DNA from: JAUUSJ01 sp051880475
Lineage (GTDB): Bacteria > Bacillota > Clostridia > Lachnospirales > Lachnospiraceae
Reading direction: 5' to 3'
DNA: 62,714 bases
NCBI GenBank assembly: GCA_051880475.1
Contig: JBJEOA010000016.1
Location: 1-62,714, forward strand
This document shows positions 15,531 to 23,774 of the stretch, in pieces. The notes under the pieces were generated by a model that had not been told where the DNA came from, searched no databases, and was given only the letters and a program-made list of their open reading frames with translations. The translations under genes were made by a program, and so were the position numbers. The first letter of the stretch is position 1; each line of letters starts with the position of its first letter.

Positions 15531-17198
15531 TTGAAAATGTGGAAAAAATTAGTTTCCTGTATATCAATAGCTGGACTTATCGTTTCTATGGCAGCGTGCA
15601 ATAATCAAGAGCAATATATTATGGAGCGTGGTGTTGCCAATACAGATACGTCCCAGACGGAATTTACAATTATGGGTGGTATCAGCGCATTGAGTAAGGG
15701 ATACGACGATAATGAAGTTTTGAATAAAATGCAGGAAAAAGCGGGAATAAAGATTGACTGGAATGTGATGAGCGACTCTCTTAGTGAACAGGTAAATATT
15801 CGTATCGCAGGAAGACAGCTCCCAGATGCTTTTTTAGGTGTTGGATTCAATAACTATGATTTGACAACATACGGAAGTGACGGTGCATTTATTGATTTGA
15901 CTCCATATTTGACAGAAGAATATATGCCAAATTTGACAAAGATTTTGGAGGAAAATCCAGATATTAAGAGTGCCATTACTATGAGCGATGGAGGAATCTA
16001 TGGTCTTCCATCAGGAGAAAAAATGGGAACTGCAGGTATCGGCAAGGAAGATGATTATAGTATTTATACAATTCCACAGTTTAGCATGATTAATAAGGCA
16101 TGGCTTGATGAGTTGGGATTAGAGGTGCCAACTACACTTGATGAGTTGCATGAAGCACTTGTGGCATTTAAAGAAAATGATATGAGTGCGACGTATTATG
16201 GTAATAGCAAGGGAAGTACGATTCCAATGAGTACAGGATTTGACCAGTGGTGTTGGGGACAAAATATCTTTTACGCAGGATTTGGATTTACAAACTGGCC
16301 AAATGATGTTATCAATGATTTAGTATTAAATCCAGAAGGAAAAGCAGAGTTTGTTTGTGCATCTGAGAAATACCGTGATGCTTTGACCTATTTCCATGAT
16401 TGGTATAAAGAAGGTCTGATGGATATAGAAATGTTTAGCCAGAGTGATACTCAGCTTATTTCAAAATGTTCACAGGGATATGTAGGTGTATCTACATGGT
16501 GGTATATTGAAGAGTTGATGGGAGACTATGCAAAGGACTATGTATTCCTCCCAGTTCTTGATGGTCCAGACGGAACACATAATGTGACAGTACGTACTGG
16601 TGGTGCCACAGGCAGTGGAAATTTAAGTATTACAAGCGCATGTAAGAGCCCAGCGAATTTATTGAAATTTTTCGACCAATGGTATGCTCCAGAAAATGTA
16701 ATGCAGTTACAGTATGGTCCAATTGGAACATATTTTGTAGACCAAGATGAAAATGGAGTATGGAATAGTATTTCAGATGAAGATGCAAAGAAGAAATTTG
16801 GAAAGAGTGCTGGAGAGTTAAAGGGAGAGTATGAGGTATATGGACCAAAATTAATTCTCAGTGATTATTATAGTAATACGTTTAAGATGGAAGACCGTGC
16901 TATTGAGAGACTGAGTGATTTATACGATTTTTGGATGCCATATGTTAATAGCACAGTTACATATCCTGTAGACTGTGTATATACAGAAGAAGAATTAGAT
17001 ATTATTGACCGCTATAAGACTGATTTTGAAAATACAGTATCTGAACAGGAAGGACTTTGGATAAAGGAAGGCGGTCCTACGGATGCAGAGTGGCAAAGCT
17101 ATGTCAAAAAATTAAATGAGAAATGTGGCATGGAAGAATTGCTAAATGTATATCAGGCAGCTTATGATCGATATATACAAAATAAAGAAATACAATAA
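15531..17198 (+). CDS. Sugar-binding lipoprotein of the ABC importer
   Basis: A 555-residue family-1 extracellular solute-binding protein. The signal sequence ends in the lipobox MAAC. The large size and the pairing with LplB-type permeases mark the oligosaccharide/uronide-binding subgroup. The TTG start is preferred because GGAG lies 9 bp upstream; the next in-frame ATG, two codons later, is further from it. Given the following GH32 enzyme, the ligand is probably sucrose or short fructans. Confidence 0.9.
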   Translation: MKMWKKLVSCISIAGLIVSMAACNNQEQYIMERGVANTDTSQTEFTIMGGISALSKGYDDNEVLNKMQEKAGIKIDWNVMSDSLSEQVNIRIAGRQLPDAFLGVGFNNYDLTTYGSDGAFIDLTPYLTEEYMPNLTKILEENPDIKSAITMSDGGIYGLPSGEKMGTAGIGKEDDYSIYTIPQFSMINKAWLDELGLEVPTTLDELHEALVAFKENDMSATYYGNSKGSTIPMSTGFDQWCWGQNIFYAGFGFTNWPNDVINDLVLNPEGKAEFVCASEKYRDALTYFHDWYKEGLMDIEMFSQSDTQLISKCSQGYVGVSTWWYIEELMGDYAKDYVFLPVLDGPDGTHNVTVRTGGATGSGNLSITSACKSPANLLKFFDQWYAPENVMQLQYGPIGTYFVDQDENGVWNSISDEDAKKKFGKSAGELKGEYEVYGPKLILSDYYSNTFKMEDRAIERLSDLYDFWMPYVNSTVTYPVDCVYTEEELDIIDRYKTDFENTVSEQEGLWIKEGGPTDAEWQSYVKKLNEKCGMEELLNVYQAAYDRYIQNKEIQ

Positions 17199-17241
17199 TT
17201 AAAAAAACAAAACAACATAAAAACATTATGTTATTCCAAAG

Positions 17242-17304
17242 AGCAACAAGAGGCTGTTTAAAAATTTAATTTTATGACGGCCTTTAGTTGCTATGAGGAG
17301 CAAC
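17242..17304 (+). promoter_or_regulatory. Competing hairpins in the GH32 leader
   Basis: AGCAAC (17242) with the adjoining AGGC can pair with GCCTTTAGTTGCT (to 17292, about 12 of 13 bp). The same GTTGCT can instead pair with AGCAAC at 17299-17304, directly before the GH32 ribosome site. The two structures exclude each other. They may tune enzyme versus importer expression or be a processing site. Confidence 0.4.
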
Positions 17305-17319
17305 TTGTAGGAGGTAAAT

Positions 17320-18804
17320 ATGACAAGTCAGACACTACGTGAAGCGAGAAAATATGAAGAAGCTTCTGGAAAATTAATTAAAAAAGAGGAACGTCCACAC
17401 TTTCATTTGTCTACACGTACAGGCTGGATGAATGATCCAAATGGATTTTCTTATTATAATGGAATATATCATATGTTCTATCAATACCACCCATATGATT
17501 CTCACTGGGGACCTATGCACTGGGGACATGCTGTAAGCAAAGACCTTTTAAACTGGGAATATCTTCCAGCAGCTCTTGCGCCAGATGAATTTTATGATAA
17601 AGATGGATGTTTCTCGGGAAGTGCGATTGAATTGCCAGACGGACGTCAGTTATTAATGTATACAGGTACATGTAAAGAAAGACAAAAAAATGGCAATTTT
17701 TTGGAAGTGCAGACTCAGTGTCTTGCAGTGGGAGATGGAATTGATTACGAAAAATATGAAAAAAATCCTGTATTAGATGAGAGGGATATTCCAGAGGGAA
17801 GCAGTAGATTTGACTTTCGAGATCCCAAGATGTGGAGAAAGGAAGATGGCACATATGCCTGCGTCATTGGAAACCGACCAGCTGACGGAAGCGGTCAAAT
17901 TTTACTTTATACGAGCGAGGATGGTTTTGACTGGAAATATAAAAAAGTATTAGTTTCTAATAATAATAGATTTGGAAAAATGTGGGAATGTCCAGACTTT
18001 TTTGAGTTAGATGGAAAATGGGTATTACTTACAAGTCCGCAGGATATGCTTCCTCAGGGATATGAATATCATAATGGAAATGGAACTTTATGTCTAATTG
18101 GCCAGTACGATGAGGAGACAGATACTTTTATAGAACAATATAATCATTCGATTGATTATGGAATTGATTTTTATGCTCCTCAGACTGTTTTGACACCTGA
18201 CGGAAGAAGAGTTATGATTGGTTGGATGCAAAACTGGGATACTTGTGCAACTCACACGAAAGAGGAGCCTTGGTTTGGCCAGATGAGCTTACCAAGAGAG
18301 CTTTTCGTGGAAAATGGGAGATTATATCAAAGACCTATCCGTGAATTAGAGAGTATGAGATGTCAAAAGGTGGAATATAAGTCGGTTACGATTTTTGATA
18401 CGATTAATTTAGAGGGAATTAAGGGACGTAAGGTAGATATGGAGATAGAGATTTGGCCAGAAGATGAGCAGGAACTTTATCGTAAGTTTGCAGTACGTTT
18501 TGCCCAAAATGCACAGTATCAGACATCATTGAGTTTTAAGCCAGATGGGAATATTTTAAAAATTGATAGAAAATTTTCTGGTTCTAGAAGAGCGATTATT
18601 CATCAAAGAAGAAGTAAGGTCAATAGTGAGAAAGGACATTTAAAACTTAGAATGATTTTAGACCAATTCAGTGTGGAAGTATTTGTAAATGATGGTGAAC
18701 AAGTGCTGACTGCGACTATGTATACTGAAAAAGAGGCGGATGGGATTTCCTTCTCTGCGGATAAAGCAGTTAGAATGAATATTGTGAAATATGATTTGAT
18801 TTAG
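17320..18804 (+). CDS. GH32 beta-fructosidase (sucrose/fructan hydrolase)
   Basis: A 494-residue cytosolic enzyme that releases fructose from sucrose or fructo-oligosaccharides. It has the nucleophile motif WMNDPNG (about 36-42), the transition-state stabiliser FRDPK and the acid/base WECPDFF. These are followed by a C-terminal beta-sandwich (FSVEVFVNDG). There is no signal peptide, which fits import of intact oligosaccharide by the upstream ABC system rather than a PTS. The ribosome site is GTAGGAGG. It is the last gene of the four-gene operon. Confidence 0.93.
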   Translation: MTSQTLREARKYEEASGKLIKKEERPHFHLSTRTGWMNDPNGFSYYNGIYHMFYQYHPYDSHWGPMHWGHAVSKDLLNWEYLPAALAPDEFYDKDGCFSGSAIELPDGRQLLMYTGTCKERQKNGNFLEVQTQCLAVGDGIDYEKYEKNPVLDERDIPEGSSRFDFRDPKMWRKEDGTYACVIGNRPADGSGQILLYTSEDGFDWKYKKVLVSNNNRFGKMWECPDFFELDGKWVLLTSPQDMLPQGYEYHNGNGTLCLIGQYDEETDTFIEQYNHSIDYGIDFYAPQTVLTPDGRRVMIGWMQNWDTCATHTKEEPWFGQMSLPRELFVENGRLYQRPIRELESMRCQKVEYKSVTIFDTINLEGIKGRKVDMEIEIWPEDEQELYRKFAVRFAQNAQYQTSLSFKPDGNILKIDRKFSGSRRAIIHQRRSKVNSEKGHLKLRMILDQFSVEVFVNDGEQVLTATMYTEKEADGISFSADKAVRMNIVKYDLI

Positions 18805-18817
18805 GGAGAAAATATAA

Positions 18818-18853
18818 TTTTAAAAGTATTATAGATTTTAAAAGTATTATAGA
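18818..18853 (+). repeat. Two tandem 18-bp repeats after GH32
   Basis: TTTTAAAAGTATTATAGA occurs twice in direct succession just after the GH32 stop. It is probably a slippage duplication of AT-rich spacer. Confidence 0.85.
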
Positions 18854-18890
18854 TTTTGAAACATTTAGCTTTGAGATAATGGAAATAGAC

Positions 18891-19078
18891 GCCGAGAGGG
18901 CAAGCAGGTATATGCTCCACAAACACGTTCGTTCCCACGATTTTTCAACATACGCCTATTTATGCTGCTCACGCAAACTCGCTTCGCTCAAACAGTGCTA
19001 CCGCAGCAAAGCTAGTATATTGAAAAATCGCTCCACTCTCTATTGTTTGTGGAGCATATACCTGCTTGCTCTCTCGGC
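18891..19078. repeat. 188-bp near-perfect palindromic element
   Basis: The outer arms GCCGAGAG...CCACAAACA match over 34 of 35 bp (18891-18925 with 19044-19078). Inner arms CGATTTTTCAACATAC (18938) and GTATATTGAAAAATCG (19015) also pair, as do TGCTGC and GCAGCA. The GC content is visibly higher than its surroundings. It has no credible coding frame and no transposase. It is unrelated in sequence to the ATGAAAGTCC family. It may be a REP/MITE-like element or a stable 3' structure of the sugar operon mRNA. Confidence 0.8.
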
Positions 19079-19115
19079 TGTGTATCGGCTAAATATTATA
19101 AAAATAACAGACACA

Positions 19116-19162
19116 AAAAGGGAAAGTAGCTATCGTTTTAAAAGGAGAGCTACTTTCCTTTT
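19116..19162 (+). terminator. Terminator of the sugar operon
   Basis: AAAAGGGAAAGTAGCT pairs with AGCTACTTTCCTTTT (one mismatched base), followed by further Ts. It sits after the 188-bp hairpin and before recD2. With the tandem repeat, it accounts for the 464-bp gap. Confidence 0.85.
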
Positions 19163-19268
19163 ATTGTTGTGCTTATGAGAAAAAAACTATAAGATACCAC
19201 AAAATAAACTTGAAAAGGACAGGCACATAGGGTAAAGTAAAGAAAAAATGAAAGGATGAGATTATAGC

Positions 19269-21428
19269 ATGGAATACTTACGCTGTGTGGTGGAGAGAAT
19301 TACATATCAAAATGCACAAAATGGCTACACAGTGCTTAAAGTAGTCGTAAAAAATTATGAAGAACTTGTGACTGTGGTTGGTATAATGCCAGATACTCAT
19401 GTTGGCTCTGTCTTGACATTGGAGGGTTATTGGAAAGTAGATGCTAAGTACGGCAGGCAATTTTTTGCACAGAAATGGGAGGAGACGCTTCCTGCAACCG
19501 TTTATGGAATAGAAAAGTATCTTGGCTCTGGTTTGATTAAGGGGATAGGTCCAAAGTTTGCTAAGCGAATTGTGGAGAAGTTTGGAGAGAATACTTTGGA
19601 AGTTATTGAAGATAATCCAGATGAACTTTCTAAGGTTGAAGGAATAGGAAAGGTTCGAATTGAGCGTATTAAAAAAAGCTGGAGTGAGCAAAAAGAGATT
19701 AAAAATATTATGTTATTTTTGCAGGGGCATCAAGTTAGTACAGCTTGTGCTACAAAAATTTTTAAAGCGTATGGGAGTGAAAGTATTAAGATTGTCACAG
19801 ATAATCCGTATCGGTTGGCAGATGATATTTGGGGAATTGGATTTAAGACGGCAGATATGATTGCGGAAAAATTAGGAATTGAAAAAGATAGATTTATTCG
19901 TCTAAGAAGTGGAATTTTATATACATTAAATAAGCTTGCAGAAAGTGGACATTGTTATGCTCTTAGGGAGCAGTTGATAAAGACGGCAGAAAAGCTATTA
20001 GAGGTAGATATATCGGAACTGGAAATGACATTAGATGAGATGCTTCGCACAGAAGATGTCATTCAAGATGAGGAGGCGATATACCTGCCGCCATTTTATT
20101 TTTCGGAAGTCGGATGTGCTAAAAGATTAGTAAAACTTGTTGAGACGAGTCAGGAGAGAACTATATATGTCGAGAAAATAATGGATATGATAGAAAAAAA
20201 TCGTTCTATTTCTTATGATGAGGTACAAATAGAGGCGATTCGGACGGCTGTTTCTTCTAAAGTTATGGTATTGACAGGAGGCCCGGGAACGGGAAAGACT
20301 ACGACGACTATGGGTATTATTTCTGCCTATCGTATGTCTGGCTATGAAATAATTTTAGCTGCTCCTACGGGGAGAGCGGCAAAGCGTTTGTCCGAGGCGA
20401 CTGGAATGGAGGCAAAGACAATTCACCGTTTGCTCGAGTATAAACCTCCGCAGGGATATCAAAAAAATGAAGAAAATCCGCTTGAGGGTGATGTTTTAAT
20501 TTTAGATGAATGTTCTATGATTGATATTATATTAATGTATAATTTGTTAAAGGCTATTCCAGATCATATGACGGTGATTTTGGTGGGAGATATAGATCAG
20601 CTTCCGAGTGTAGGCGCTGGAAACGTGTTAAAGGATATCATTGCATCTGAGAAAATTCCTGTAGTACGTTTAATACGTATTTTTCGACAGGCACAGGGAA
20701 GTAAAATTATTATGAATGCTCATCGTATTAATAAAGGAGAATCCATTGATATGCGTGGCGGGAAAAACTCGGATTTCTTTTTTGCCTCAAAAGAGACGAA
20801 TGAAGAAATTGTGGAGACGTTGGTGAGGTATTGCACAAATAATCTTCCGCGGTATTATCATGTGGATGCTTTTTCTGATATTCAGGTATTAACTCCGATG
20901 CAAAAAGGAATTTGTGGCGCATCGAATCTGAATCAGGTTTTGCAAGAAGCAATGAATCCGTCGCAAAGCTATTTAAAAAGAGGAGGAATGCAGTATCGTC
21001 TTTGCGATAAGGTGATGCAAATTCGAAATAACTATGATAAAGAAGTATTTAACGGTGACATCGGGATGATATCTAAGGTTGATATGGAGGAGAGAAATCT
21101 CACTGTCGATTTTGATGGGAGAGAGATAAGTTATGATATTAGTGAGTTGGATGAGCTGACACTCGCTTATGCCACTACCATTCACAAGTCACAGGGCAGT
21201 GAGTACCCGATTGTTGTGATGCCTATGACGATGAGTCATTTTGTTATGTTGCAGAGGAATCTCCTTTATACTGGAGTGACGAGAGCGAAAAAGATTTTAG
21301 TGTTGATTGGAGAGAAGAAAGCACTATATTATGCGATTAAAAATGAAATGACTACTGCGAGAAATACGAAGTTGTCAGAGAGATTGAAAAAAGAAATGGA
21401 TAAAAATGGAAACTATCATGAGGGATAA
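19269..21428 (+). CDS. recD2: ATP-dependent 5'-3' helicase RecD2
   Basis: A 719-residue SF1 helicase of the RecD2 type found without RecBC. The N-terminal OB-like region is followed by helix-hairpin-helix repeats (GIGPKFAKRIVEKFG, about 92-106; VEGIGKVRIERI), then Walker A GGPGTGKTTTT, Walker B LDECSMID, and the C-terminal helicase motifs YATTIHKSQGSEYP and NLLYTGVTRAKK. RecD2 acts in recombination, repair and fork processing. Length is normal. The ATG lies after AAAGGATGAG. Confidence 0.95.
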   Translation: MEYLRCVVERITYQNAQNGYTVLKVVVKNYEELVTVVGIMPDTHVGSVLTLEGYWKVDAKYGRQFFAQKWEETLPATVYGIEKYLGSGLIKGIGPKFAKRIVEKFGENTLEVIEDNPDELSKVEGIGKVRIERIKKSWSEQKEIKNIMLFLQGHQVSTACATKIFKAYGSESIKIVTDNPYRLADDIWGIGFKTADMIAEKLGIEKDRFIRLRSGILYTLNKLAESGHCYALREQLIKTAEKLLEVDISELEMTLDEMLRTEDVIQDEEAIYLPPFYFSEVGCAKRLVKLVETSQERTIYVEKIMDMIEKNRSISYDEVQIEAIRTAVSSKVMVLTGGPGTGKTTTTMGIISAYRMSGYEIILAAPTGRAAKRLSEATGMEAKTIHRLLEYKPPQGYQKNEENPLEGDVLILDECSMIDIILMYNLLKAIPDHMTVILVGDIDQLPSVGAGNVLKDIIASEKIPVVRLIRIFRQAQGSKIIMNAHRINKGESIDMRGGKNSDFFFASKETNEEIVETLVRYCTNNLPRYYHVDAFSDIQVLTPMQKGICGASNLNQVLQEAMNPSQSYLKRGGMQYRLCDKVMQIRNNYDKEVFNGDIGMISKVDMEERNLTVDFDGREISYDISELDELTLAYATTIHKSQGSEYPIVVMPMTMSHFVMLQRNLLYTGVTRAKKILVLIGEKKALYYAIKNEMTTARNTKLSERLKKEMDKNGNYHEG

Positions 21429-21526
21429 AATTTCTCTTGCATTTTTCTAAGTTTGTTGTTATAATTTTATGGCAAAAACCCTATAGGCTCGCCTGTGAGG
21501 AAAGTTAGAATAGAGATATCATTCGT

Positions 21527-21556
21527 CCTCTGTTCCTAGTAGTTTAGGGACAGGGG
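21527..21556 (+). terminator. Hairpin in the recD2-tyrS spacer
   Basis: CCTCTGTTCCT pairs with AGGGACAGGGG through two G:U pairs and is followed by ATTTTC. It could terminate recD2 or act as an attenuator in the tyrS leader. The GGTGGNACCGCG motif of a T-box, common upstream of tyrS in Firmicutes, is absent. Confidence 0.55.
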
Positions 21557-21620
21557 ATTTTCTATTATAGACATTATTATTTATAAATATTATTTTTTAA
21601 TATTGAAGGAGGAAAATAAA

Positions 21621-22841
21621 ATGCAAATTTATGAAGAACTTCAAGCAAGAGGTTTGATTGCACAGGTAACAGATGAACAAGAAATTCGTGAATTGATTAA
21701 TAATGGTGGTGCAAAGTTTTATATTGGCTTTGACCCGACAGCAGATTCCCTACATGTAGGACATTTCATGGCATTATGCTTAATGAAGCGTCTTCAGATG
21801 GCAGGCAATAAACCAGTTGTCTTAATTGGTGGTGGTACAGGTTTTGTTGGTGACCCATCTGGACGTACCGATATGCGTTCTATGATGACTGCTGAGAGAA
21901 TTCAGCATAACTGTGATTGCTTTAAAAAACAGATGGAGAGATTTATTGAGTTTGGAGAAGATAAAGCTATTATGGTAAATAACGCAGATTGGCTATTAAA
22001 ATTAAACTATATTGAGTTGCTTCGTGATGTAGGAGCTTGCTTCTCCGTTAATAATATGCTTCGCGCAGAATGTTATAAGCAGCGTATGGAAAAAGGACTT
22101 AGCTTCCTTGAGTTTAACTATATGATTATGCAGTCTTATGATTTCTTATACTTGCATGAACATTATGGCTGTAATATGCAGTTTGGCGGAGATGACCAGT
22201 GGAGCAATATGCTTGGTGGAACAAACTTAATCCGTAAAAAAACGGGAGATGACGCTTACGCAATGACAATCACTCTTCTTATGAATAGTGAGGGCAAGAA
22301 GATGGGTAAGACAGCAAAGGGTGCTGTTTGGTTAGACCCAGAGAAGACTTCTCCATTTGAGTTTTATCAATATTGGAGAAATGTGGATGATGCAGATGTT
22401 ATGAAATGTATCCGTATGCTTACTTTCATTCCTCTTGAGAAAATCGATGAGATGGAAAACTGGGATGCAAGCCGTATCAATGAGAAAAAGCAAATCTTAG
22501 CATTTGAGTTGACAGCATTAGTGCATGGCGAGGAAGAGGCAAAGAAGGCAGAGCAAACTTCAAAAGCACTTTTTAGCGGACAAGGCGATGATGCAAATAT
22601 GCCTTCCACAAAATTAAGTGACGACCAAGTTCCAGCTGAGGGAATTGCAATTATGGATTTGATGCTTGCATGTAAATTAATTCCAAGCAAGAGCGAGGGA
22701 AGAAGATTAATTCAGCAAGGCGGAGTTAGTGTTGACGGTGAGAAAGTTACAGATATCGGTACTCTCATCACAAGAGAGCAGTTAAGTGCTGGAGTAAAAA
22801 TTAAAAAGGGTAAAAAAGTATTCCATAAAGCTTCTTTATAG
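21621..22841 (+). CDS. tyrS: Tyrosyl-tRNA synthetase
   Basis: Class I synthetase that charges tRNA-Tyr. The 406 residues show the HIGH-type motif HVGH (about 45-48), the KMSKS-type motif KMGKT and a C-terminal S4 RNA-binding domain (LIPSKSEGRRLIQQGGVSVD). The ATG at 21621 follows AAGGAGG by 8 bp. It is single-copy-like and complete. Confidence 0.96.
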   Translation: MQIYEELQARGLIAQVTDEQEIRELINNGGAKFYIGFDPTADSLHVGHFMALCLMKRLQMAGNKPVVLIGGGTGFVGDPSGRTDMRSMMTAERIQHNCDCFKKQMERFIEFGEDKAIMVNNADWLLKLNYIELLRDVGACFSVNNMLRAECYKQRMEKGLSFLEFNYMIMQSYDFLYLHEHYGCNMQFGGDDQWSNMLGGTNLIRKKTGDDAYAMTITLLMNSEGKKMGKTAKGAVWLDPEKTSPFEFYQYWRNVDDADVMKCIRMLTFIPLEKIDEMENWDASRINEKKQILAFELTALVHGEEEAKKAEQTSKALFSGQGDDANMPSTKLSDDQVPAEGIAIMDLMLACKLIPSKSEGRRLIQQGGVSVDGEKVTDIGTLITREQLSAGVKIKKGKKVFHKASL

Positions 22842-22844
22842 GTC

Positions 22845-22873
22845 TTGACGAACAAGAGCTAGAGTGCTATACT
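22845..22873 (+). promoter_or_regulatory. Sigma-A promoter of the thi operon
   Basis: TTGACG, 17-bp spacer, TATACT, directly upstream of the TPP riboswitch. Confidence 0.85.
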
Positions 22874-22891
22874 TAGTGTCGTAAATAAAAA

Positions 22892-22975
22892 ACGGGGAGC
22901 TTGTATACAGGCTGAGAGGAAGTTGTGAACTTCGACCCATATACCTGATTTGGATAATGCCAACGTAGGAAACAT
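22892..22975 (+). ncRNA. TPP riboswitch (THI element)
   Basis: The conserved segments are all present: CGGGGAGC, GCTGAGAGGA, CGACCC, ATACCTGAT, TGGATAATGCCA and CGTAGGAAAC. It binds thiamine diphosphate and controls the thiazole operon downstream, probably by termination at the following hairpin. Confidence 0.96.
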
Positions 22976-22989
22976 AATGATAAAAGTTT

Positions 22990-23018
22990 CGAGAGATGCG
23001 TTTGCATCTCTCGTTTTT
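22990..23018 (+). terminator. TPP-riboswitch terminator
   Basis: CGAGAGATGC and GCATCTCTCG form a perfect 10-bp stem with a GTTT loop and a TTTTT tail, 15 nt after the aptamer. It is the expression platform. Confidence 0.92.
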
Positions 23019-23075
23019 ATTTTAGCATAACGATAATCAGGAAAATTATATATGGAATTAGGTTGAGAGTGAATG

Positions 23076-23130
23076 AGAGTTCATGAAGGGGGACACCACC
23101 GCGGGTGTCTTACTTCGTGAACTCTTTTTT
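23076..23130 (+). terminator. Second leader terminator with nested hairpin
   Basis: AGAGTTCATGAAG pairs with CTTCGTGAACTCT (one G:U), and inside it GACACC pairs with GGTGTC around an ACCGCG loop. TTTTTT follows and the palindromic element begins at once. It is a second barrier between the riboswitch and thiS. ACCGCG recalls a T-box core, but the GGTGGN part is missing. Confidence 0.75.
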
Positions 23131-23131
23131 A

Positions 23132-23297
23132 GCGATGAAAGTCCCCGTCAAGCGACGGGACAAAACAAGTTCACTTGTTTTTGTCACGGCATTTGACGGA
23201 CAAAACGGAATGAGCACGAAAGCGGTAGCTGAGAGTGCGAATTAAGTTGCGATTGCGAGAGTGCGGTAGCACGGAGCAATCGAAGGACTTTCATCGC
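23132..23297 (+). repeat. ATGAAAGTCC palindromic element, full copy A (thi leader)
   Basis: Framed by GCGATGAAAGTCC and GGACTTTCATCGC. Stem P2 is CCGTCAA...TTTGACGG with a long tip (ACAAAACAAGT/ACTTGTTTTTGT). Stem P3 is AGC-GGTA-GCT within GCAC...GTGC. Stem P4 is CGATTG...CAATCG with GTGC-GGTA-GCAC inside. All stems reappear with compensatory changes in copy C at the cbi operon. No coding frame is credible. Confidence 0.85.
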
Positions 23298-23308
23298 AAA
23301 ACTACATC

Positions 23309-23545
23309 CGTCCCCGTCAAGCGACGGGACAAAACAAGTTTACTTGTTTTTGTCACGGCATTTGACGGACAAAACGGAATGAGCACGAAAGCGGTANNNN
23401 NNNNNNNNNNNNNNNNNNNNNNNNNNNNNNNNNNNNNNNNNNNNNNNNNNNNNNNNNNNNNNNNNNNNNNNNNNNNNNNNNNNNNNNNNNNNNNNNGCGA
23501 TTGCGAGAGTGCGGTAGCACGGAGCAATCGAAGGACTTTCATCGC
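23309..23545 (+). repeat. ATGAAAGTCC element, partial tandem copy B with assembly gap
   Basis: Begins at GTCCCCGTCAAGCGACGGG without the left ATGAAA arm and repeats copy A almost exactly. It ends with the right arm GGACTTTCATCGC, 26 bp before thiS. The 100 N at 23397-23496 are a placeholder. If this is a simple copy only about 21 nt are missing; otherwise further tandem units are hidden. Confidence 0.85.
23397..23496. other. Assembly gap (100 N)
   Basis: Exactly 100 undetermined bases inside the tandem palindromic repeat. The round size marks a scaffolding placeholder of unknown true length. Confidence 0.95.
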
Positions 23546-23571
23546 AAAACTCTCAGCAGGAAGGAGGAAAA

Positions 23572-23769
23572 ATGATCACAGTAAATGGAAAACAAGTAGA
23601 ACTAAGAGAAGAAATGACAGTTTTAGAATTTCTAGAAAAAGAAGGATATAAGGCAAATCGCATTGCTGTAGAAAAAAATGGAGAAATTGTGCCAAAGAGA
23701 ACTTATAATGACGTCCTCATCCATAGCGGAGATGTAATAGAAGTTGTAAGTTTTGTCGGGGGAGGTTGA
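23572..23769 (+). CDS. thiS: Sulfur carrier protein ThiS
   Basis: A 65-residue ubiquitin-like carrier that ends in the required Gly-Gly (SFVGGG). Its C-terminus is adenylated by ThiF and converted to a thiocarboxylate that donates sulfur to the thiazole made by ThiG. The ribosome site is AAGGAGG. It is the first gene of the thi operon, controlled by the TPP riboswitch about 600 bp upstream. Confidence 0.94.
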   Translation: MITVNGKQVELREEMTVLEFLEKEGYKANRIAVEKNGEIVPKRTYNDVLIHSGDVIEVVSFVGGG

Positions 23770-23774
23770 TTCGA

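Noticed and set aside
18879..19178. Open frame of 99 codons after the GH32 gene
   Set aside because: It runs through the 188-bp palindrome, has no ribosome site and no recognisable protein sequence.
21429..21620. T-box leader for tyrS
   Set aside because: No GGTGGNACCGCG-type sequence and no specifier loop could be found; only a terminator-like hairpin is visible.
23076..23130. T-box riboswitch suggested by ACCGCGG
   Set aside because: The GGTGGN half of the T-box core, the stem I features and a downstream synthetase or amino-acid gene are missing; it is a nested terminator.
23235..23651. Open frame across the first assembly gap
   Set aside because: It consists of the palindromic repeat, the N-run and an out-of-frame part of thiS.
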